From assembly GCA_021205645.1 (NCBI GenBank), contig JAJPXE010000124.1, forward strand, positions 1 to 11,303: a stretch of 11,303 bases of DNA, written 5' to 3'. Numbering within the stretch: the stretch's first letter is position 1; each line of letters begins with the position of its first letter. Source of the DNA: Candidatus Gastranaerophilales bacterium. Lineage in GTDB: Bacteria > Cyanobacteriota > Vampirovibrionia > Gastranaerophilales > Gastranaerophilaceae. The position numbers were made by a program, and so were the translations under genes. Below the pieces are notes generated by a model. That model saw only the letters and a list, made by a program, of their open reading frames with translations, ran no database searches and was not told the origin of the DNA. Below are positions 8,004 to 11,303 of this stretch, piece after piece.

Positions 8004-8029
8004 GAAAAATTAAAAAATATTTATATAAT
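8002..8029 (+). promoter_or_regulatory. Sigma70-type promoter for the small hypothetical gene
   Basis: TTGAAA (8002-8007) and a consensus TATAAT (8024-8029) are separated by 16 bases; a second TATAAT (8029-8034) overlaps the first at a poorer 21-base spacing. Transcription would start near 8036, giving a leader of about 150 bases before the ATG at 8186. The bases just upstream, TGCCGGG (7994-8000), recur in the same position at the DUF475 promoter. Confidence 0.65.
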
Positions 8030-8063
8030 ATAATAGTGACAATTGATTGTTTAAATCATCTAA

Positions 8064-8103
8064 AATCATTATAACAACAGCTTAAGGACAATTGTTAATG
8101 ATT
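8064..8103 (+). promoter_or_regulatory. Bulged hairpin in the 5' leader of the small gene
   Basis: AATCAT (8064-8069) pairs with ATGATT (8098-8103), and TAACAA (8072-8077) pairs with TTGTTA (8092-8097). This gives 12 base pairs with a 2-base bulge (TA) and a 14-base loop (8078-8091) containing CTTAAG. It lies about 80 bases before the ribosome site, so direct occlusion is unlikely. It also overlaps the minus-strand promoter candidate, so it may partly reflect DNA-level sites. It is not GC-rich and has no U-tract, so it is not an intrinsic terminator. Confidence 0.4.
8068..8098 (-). promoter_or_regulatory. Candidate murF operon promoter (extended -10)
   Basis: On the minus strand, TGTTATAAT (8076-8068) is a perfect extended -10 (TGnTATAAT). 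The best -35 match, TTAACA (8098-8093), is 19 bases away, which is long but tolerable with an extended -10. Transcription would start near 8061 and give a leader of about 145 bases that contains the structured element and the leader-peptide frame before murF. Its start lies inside the region transcribed rightward from the opposing promoter at 8002-8029. Confidence 0.45.
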
Positions 8104-8185
8104 GTAAATAAGTTTTAAAAAATAGGCAATTCAGAACTTTCACCCATCTTGAAAAAAGTGTAAGTGTATGACAAGGAGAAAAAAT

Positions 8186-8479
8186 ATGGAGTCCTCTGGT
8201 ATCAACAAAGCAAACAGTTCCGAAATTAACACTCAAAACTCTCAAATCTCATCAAAGAAAATCGGTGATTTGGAGAAAACTAAAAAACCGACTCTGCAAA
8301 AAAACGGTGCAACAAAGCCGACTATTGAACTTGATGACTTTTTTGCCTATTTAGATCCGAAAGTTGTTGAAAAGATTATGCAAACGCCTGAAGAGTCACG
8401 TGCAAGAATAGTAAAAGATGTTCATCAATACGAGTTTGACATCAACGGAGCACAAAATATTCTTGACTCTCTGGGTTAA
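8186..8479 (+). CDS. Small hypothetical protein (97 aa), disordered N-half
   Basis: I do not recognise this 97-residue protein. It has no signal peptide or membrane segment. Residues 1 to about 45 are rich in Ser, Asn, Gln, Lys and Thr and look disordered. From about residue 47 (IELDDFFAYL) on it is more hydrophobic and probably helical, including PEESRARIVKDV and ending YEFDINGAQNILDSLG. The ATG at 8186 is chosen over ATG 8168 because a strong AAGGAG site (8173-8178) lies 7 bases before it and within the longer version. It has its own promoter and a leader of about 150 bases, and appears monocistronic because the next gene has its own promoter. The general layout and the tail resemble the anti-sigma factor FlgM only loosely, with a gap; I do not assign that function. 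Confidence 0.8.
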   Translation: MESSGINKANSSEINTQNSQISSKKIGDLEKTKKPTLQKNGATKPTIELDDFFAYLDPKVVEKIMQTPEESRARIVKDVHQYEFDINGAQNILDSLG

Positions 8480-8492
8480 TATTTAATAATAC

Positions 8493-8528
8493 TGCCGGGA
8501 TTGAAAAAAAGCCCTGATTTGATATAAT
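8493..8528 (+). promoter_or_regulatory. Strong promoter of the DUF475-rlmN-dtd operon
   Basis: TTGAAA (8501-8506), a 16-base spacer and an extended -10 TGATATAAT (8520-8528) make a near-consensus sigma70 promoter. The predicted start, about 7 bases after the -10, falls at or next to the ATG at 8535, implying a leaderless mRNA. TGCCGGG (8493-8499) directly precedes the -35 (one base between) as at the promoter 499 bases upstream. The 55 bases between the small gene and DUF475 show no convincing terminator. Confidence 0.8.
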
Positions 8529-8534
8529 CAATGT

Positions 8535-9596
8535 ATGAAACCGGAGTATTTTAAAGGTTCATACATTGTAACCATAGCGGGTATAATATCGGCGTATCTG
8601 TGGGGCGAACACGTACTAAAGGGCAGCGGAACCGTATGTGTGTTTGTTGCGCTTGTATTAGGTGTTCTTGAGGTCAGCCTATCGTTTGATAATGCCGTTG
8701 TTAATGCCGTTAAGCTCAGAAAAATGACAGACATCTGGCGGCACAGGTTTATAACATGGGGGATTGCTATTGCGGTTTTCGGGATGAGGTTTTTGTTTCC
8801 GCTGTTGGTCGTTTCGATTTTTGCTAAGCTGAACATACTTAAAGTACTGGATATAGCACTTCATAATGCAAAATTATACGCACTTTATCTTCACCAAACC
8901 CATGCAACAATAGTAACATTCGGCGGGACATTCCTTCTAATGCTGTTTCTCGGGTTTTTCCTCAACCCTAAAAAAAAGATTGACTGGATTAAGCCTGTCG
9001 AAAAAATATTAAAAAAAGCACCTGCAAACAAAATCCTTGATACGCTTATCACACTTGCTGTTCTTGATATTGTTCAGGTCGTTCAGCCTGCACCTATAAG
9101 AATGAATGTTATATTCTCAGGGCTTGCAGGGGTTATAATCTATCTTGCCATTGATGCAATCTCAAAGAAACTTGAAGAATTGGACGAAAAATACGAAGAA
9201 CATAAACAAGAAAATTGCCGGATTAAACACGGGTTTCTTGCGTGTTCAGGGTTGATAAGTTTTCTGTATCTGGAACTTATTGATGCTTCGTTTTCTCTTG
9301 ACGGTGTTCTCGGAGCGTTCGCACTAAGCCATGATATAGTTATCATCACAATCGGACTTGCAATAGGGGCTATGTTTGTCCGGTCGCTTACCATAATGTT
9401 TGTTGAAGAAGGAACACTGGATGCATTTATCTATCTTGAGCACGGAGCGCACTGGGCAATCGGTGTGCTTGCCGTACTGATGTTTATTTCAACCGTCATA
9501 ATCGTTCCGGAGGTGGTTACGGGGCTAACGGGACTCGGATTTATCATAGCATCGGTTATATGTTCTAAACTGCATAAAGAGAGTAAAGCACAATGA
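8535..9596 (+). CDS. DUF475 / TerC-like integral membrane protein
   Basis: This 353-residue polytopic membrane protein has about nine hydrophobic segments and matches DUF475, a relative of the TerC superfamily. The duplicated acidic membrane motif of these families is visible as EVSLSFDNAVVNA (46-58) and ELIDASFSLDGV (247-258). Each holds conserved Glu and Asp positions within the membrane, consistent with handling a cation. TerC relatives have been linked to tellurite resistance and, for some, manganese export; the substrate here is unknown. A charged Lys/Glu-rich loop (209-231) separates the two halves. The start at 8535 fits the family N-terminus, but there is no ribosome site because the -10 box ends only 6 bases upstream. 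An out-of-frame ATG at 8531 opens a 7-codon frame overlapping this start. The stop overlaps rlmN as ATGA. Confidence 0.88.
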   Translation: MKPEYFKGSYIVTIAGIISAYLWGEHVLKGSGTVCVFVALVLGVLEVSLSFDNAVVNAVKLRKMTDIWRHRFITWGIAIAVFGMRFLFPLLVVSIFAKLNILKVLDIALHNAKLYALYLHQTHATIVTFGGTFLLMLFLGFFLNPKKKIDWIKPVEKILKKAPANKILDTLITLAVLDIVQVVQPAPIRMNVIFSGLAGVIIYLAIDAISKKLEELDEKYEEHKQENCRIKHGFLACSGLISFLYLELIDASFSLDGVLGAFALSHDIVIITIGLAIGAMFVRSLTIMFVEEGTLDAFIYLEHGAHWAIGVLAVLMFISTVIIVPEVVTGLTGLGFIIASVICSKLHKESKAQ

Positions 9597-10618
9597 AAAT
9601 CTTATCAGGACTGACACTTGAAGAAATAACCGAAATCACGGATGAGCTGAAAGCCTCAAAATTTCGTGCAAAACAAATTCATAACCGGATATATTTAAAA
9701 TCGGTTTCTTCAATAGACGAGATGAGCGAGCTGTCAAAGAGTTTCAGAGAAGAACTTAAAAAAATAGCGGCAGTAACAGAAACAAAAATTAAAATAAAAC
9801 AGACAAGCTCTGACGGGACAATAAAATATCTGGTGAAATACCCTGATGGAGAATGTGTAGAAACAGTGTTAATGCGTTTTGATAACCGTTCAAATCTGAC
9901 TGCCTGTGTAAGCTCTCAAATTGGTTGTGCCGTTAACTGTTCTTTTTGTGCAACCGGAAAAAGAGGGTTTATCAGAAACCTTACTTATACAGAAATTATC
10001 GATCAGGTTCTGACTATTCAGCGTGATACCGGATTAAAAGTAACAAACATAGTGTTTATGGGTCAGGGCGAACCGCTTTTGAACCTTGATAACGTACTTA
10101 AAGCAATTGATATTTTTAATAACGATTTTCAAATAGGTGCAAGAAGAATAACAATCTCTACAAGCGGAATTATTCCTCAAATAAACAAACTATCTGATTA
10201 CGGGCTTCAATCGACTCTTGCAATCTCGTTACATGCTCCGGTATCAGAAAAAAGAATAAAACTCATGCCTATTGAAGAAAAATATCCGCTCTCAAAACTT
10301 AAACCTGCATTGCTTAATTATGTTAAGAAAACAGGACGGAGAATTACTATTGAATATATATTAATAAAAGACTTCAATTCCGATATTGAAACGGCTAAAT
10401 CGCTGGCATTGTTTTTAAAAGATATAAAATGCAATATAAATTTAATACCTTACAATGATGTAACAGAAACCGGTTACAAAAAGCCGTCAAATAACGAGAT
10501 TATGAAATTCAAGTATTTATTGGAGCATTCGGGTAAAAAAGTAACCGTAAGATTGGAGAGAGGTTCTGATATAGATGCGGCGTGCGGACAGCTCAGCGGC
10601 AAGGAGAAAAAGAAATGA
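9593..10618 (+). CDS. rlmN: Dual-specificity RNA methyltransferase RlmN (23S rRNA m2A2503 / tRNA m2A37)
   Basis: This 341-residue radical-SAM enzyme methylates C2 of A2503 in 23S rRNA and, in characterised members, of A37 in some tRNAs. The N-terminal helical domain (1 to about 90) precedes the barrel. The 4Fe-4S cysteines are C112, C116 and C119 in the CxxxCxxC motif of GCAVNCSFCATG. The two further reactive cysteines of the RlmN mechanism are in place: C105 in ACVSSQIGC, seven residues before the cluster, and C331 in AACGQL near the C-terminus. VETVLM (89-94) includes the conserved Glu. The SAM-binding GGEP-like motif reads MGQGEPLLN (156-164), where MGMGEP is commoner. C8-methylating Cfr proteins are close relatives; the motif set and housekeeping context favour RlmN. 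The start overlaps the DUF475 stop as ATGA with only a weak, distant GAGAG site, so coupling is likely. Confidence 0.95.
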   Translation: MKILSGLTLEEITEITDELKASKFRAKQIHNRIYLKSVSSIDEMSELSKSFREELKKIAAVTETKIKIKQTSSDGTIKYLVKYPDGECVETVLMRFDNRSNLTACVSSQIGCAVNCSFCATGKRGFIRNLTYTEIIDQVLTIQRDTGLKVTNIVFMGQGEPLLNLDNVLKAIDIFNNDFQIGARRITISTSGIIPQINKLSDYGLQSTLAISLHAPVSEKRIKLMPIEEKYPLSKLKPALLNYVKKTGRRITIEYILIKDFNSDIETAKSLALFLKDIKCNINLIPYNDVTETGYKKPSNNEIMKFKYLLEHSGKKVTVRLERGSDIDAACGQLSGKEKKK

Positions 10619-11052
10619 AAGGTTTAATTCAACGTGTAAAAAAAGCTTCAGTTACAATAGATAACGAGCTTTATTCAGGAATAAATCAAGGTATTCTGGT
10701 ATTTTTGGGAGTAGAGAAAGGCGATAGCGAACAAAATGCCGTAAAACTTGCCGATAAAATCTGTAAATTACGGATTTTTGAGGACGAGAACGGAAAAATG
10801 AACAAATCCGTAACAGATATAAATGGTGAAATACTTGTTGTATCGCAGTTTACCCTTGCAGGCGATTGCAAAAAAGGTACCCGTCCGAGCTTTGACAGTG
10901 CAGAAGAACCGCAGAAAGCAAATAGGCTGTACGAATATTTTACGGACTTAATCCGCCAAAGCGGTATTAATACCGGAACCGGCGTTTTTGGGGCAATGAT
11001 GGATGTTGTGCTGATTAACGACGGACCTGTTACTTTTATGCTTGAATTTTAA
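10615..11052 (+). CDS. dtd: D-aminoacyl-tRNA deacylase (DTD)
   Basis: This 145-residue cytosolic enzyme hydrolyses D-amino acids (and glycine mischarged on tRNA-Ala in studied members) from tRNA, a chiral proofreading step in translation. The length equals that of E. coli Dtd. The active-site motif SQFTLAGDCKKGTRPSF runs from S78 to F93 region, and the Gly-cisPro motif is at G137-P138 in NDGPVT. GVFGAMM (123-129) also fits the family. The ATG at 10615 is set by a strong AAGGAG site (10601-10606) 8 bases upstream and by the ATGA overlap with the rlmN stop; an in-frame ATG at 10582 would add 11 residues and is unlikely. It is the last gene of the rightward operon. Confidence 0.96.
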   Translation: MKGLIQRVKKASVTIDNELYSGINQGILVFLGVEKGDSEQNAVKLADKICKLRIFEDENGKMNKSVTDINGEILVVSQFTLAGDCKKGTRPSFDSAEEPQKANRLYEYFTDLIRQSGINTGTGVFGAMMDVVLINDGPVTFMLEF

Positions 11053-11076
11053 TCTTGATTTAATTCTGAGTGTGTT

Positions 11077-11094
11077 GAAAAATTAAAATTTTTC
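11077..11094. repeat. AT-rich inverted repeat after dtd
   Basis: GAAAAATT (11077-11084) and AATTTTTC (11087-11094) are perfectly complementary around a central AA. It starts 25 bases after the dtd stop. The stem is A/T only apart from its end pair and no U-tract follows, so it is a weak terminator candidate at best. It may be the outer part of the repeat-rich segment that follows. Confidence 0.5.
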
Positions 11095-11202
11095 GTCTTG
11101 AAATTCCTTTGCGCTCAAACAAGTCGCTCACTCGGCTTACGCCTTGTGTTCGCTTATGTTTTCGCTTACCGGACTATCGTCCGTCCGGAATTTCGCGTCT
11201 TG
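11094..11202. repeat. Composite intergenic repeat with nested inverted arms
   Basis: GAAATTCC (11100-11107) is inverted as GGAATTTC (11187-11194), and each arm is flanked by a direct copy of CGTCTTG (11094-11100 and 11196-11202). Inside are CCGGAC (11169-11174) with GTCCGG (11183-11188), the small hairpin GGC-TTAC-GCC (11134-11143), and iterated TCGCTT/TCGCTC units between 11124 and 11167. I find no reading frame of note. The nested arms suggest a defined element or a folded RNA rather than random spacer. Confidence 0.5.
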
Positions 11203-11209
11203 GATTATT

Positions 11210-11239
11210 CGGGGTTGCTGTAAAAGAATTTGAACCCCG
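11210..11239. repeat. Inverted repeat CGGGGTT/AACCCCG
   Basis: CGGGGTT (11210-11216) is perfectly complementary to AACCCCG (11233-11239) with a 16-base loop. No U-tract follows on the rightward strand, so it does not look like an intrinsic terminator for dtd. It is one of several consecutive hairpins in this segment. Confidence 0.45.
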
Positions 11240-11243
11240 CCCT

Positions 11244-11303
11244 CTCCGGAGCGGCAGCGGGTGTAAAACGCTGTGCGTTTTACACGGTCTGCCGAGCGGC
11301 AGC
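11244..11303. repeat. GC-rich palindromic repeat unit at window edge
   Basis: GTGTAAAACGC (11261-11271) and GCGTTTTACAC (11275-11285) form an 11-bp perfect inverted repeat with a 3-base spacer. It is bracketed by the direct repeat GAGCGGCAGC (11249-11258 and 11294-11303), the first copy starting in the palindrome CTCCGGAG (11244-11251). The pattern of a hairpin between direct copies, in sequence richer in G+C than the genes, resembles REP-type intergenic palindromes. The window ends exactly at the second direct repeat, so the full unit cannot be seen. Confidence 0.55.

Noticed and set aside
8497..8514. GGG...CCC around the poly-A run as a terminator for the small gene.
   Set aside because: Only three G-C pairs plus two A-T pairs across a mismatch, with no following U-tract; the bases are better explained as the promoter.
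8480..8534. A yybP-ykoY (manganese) riboswitch ahead of the TerC-like gene, as seen before some TerC-family genes.
   Set aside because: The gap is only 55 bases, is filled by the promoter, and the predicted mRNA is leaderless; no GGGGAGUA-type core is present here or in 7950-8185.
11075..11088. A 14-base match TTGAAAAATTAAAA between 8002-8015 and 11075-11088, suggesting another promoter.
   Set aside because: The second copy has no TGCCGGG block and no -10 at 16-18 bases; in AT-rich sequence the match is probably chance.
11210..11245. On the minus strand GGGGTTCAAATTC looks like a tRNA T-arm.
   Set aside because: The 3' half of the T-stem is not complementary to the 5' half, and no acceptor, D or anticodon arms can be laid out around it.
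11094..11303. A CRISPR array in the repeat-rich right edge.
   Set aside because: The repeats are 7-11 bases, mostly inverted and irregularly spaced; there are no regular 20-40 base repeats with uniform spacers and no cas genes.

Overview
This AT-rich window is almost entirely chromosomal housekeeping sequence. A tight leftward block covers cell-wall synthesis, cell division and isoprenoid synthesis. A short rightward block covers a membrane protein, rRNA methylation and tRNA proofreading. Clear Shine-Dalgarno sites, sigma70-type TTGAAA/TATAAT promoters, ATGA gene overlaps and the gene content show a bacterium. Low GC together with a 324-residue MraY could suit a Bacillota or a gut Melainabacteria (Gastranaerophilales)-like lineage. 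I cannot decide the phylum from sequence alone.

Left edge (1-137): non-coding, dominated by a 12-bp perfect inverted repeat downstream of the leftward operon. Leftward operon (7916 down to 138): murF, mraY, murD, ftsW, murG, rsgA, ispA. Adjacent genes overlap or lie within 3 bases, so one polycistronic transcript with translational coupling is likely. MurF and MurD act in the cytoplasm on UDP-MurNAc-peptide. MraY and MurG build lipid I and lipid II. FtsW is the SEDS division polymerase. IspA makes the farnesyl diphosphate from which the undecaprenyl carrier is built. RsgA, a ribosome-maturation GTPase, is the one member not obviously about the wall.

Divergent control region (7917-8185): promoter-like elements lie on both strands. 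The murF leader can form two mutually exclusive pairings and carries a short upstream reading frame with its own ribosome site. The rightward transcript appears to start inside the same region, and its leader carries a 12-bp bulged hairpin ahead of a 97-residue protein of unknown function.

Rightward operon (8501-11052): a DUF475/TerC-like membrane protein that looks leaderless, then rlmN and dtd, joined by ATGA overlaps. The promoters of the small gene and of the DUF475 gene share a 16-base block (one mismatch) around the -35, with identical geometry.

Right edge (11053-11303): non-coding, richer in G+C than the genes, and packed with nested inverted and direct repeats; it looks like an intergenic repeat element cut by the window end. 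No clearly new system is visible. The most interesting parts are the control region and the two edges.
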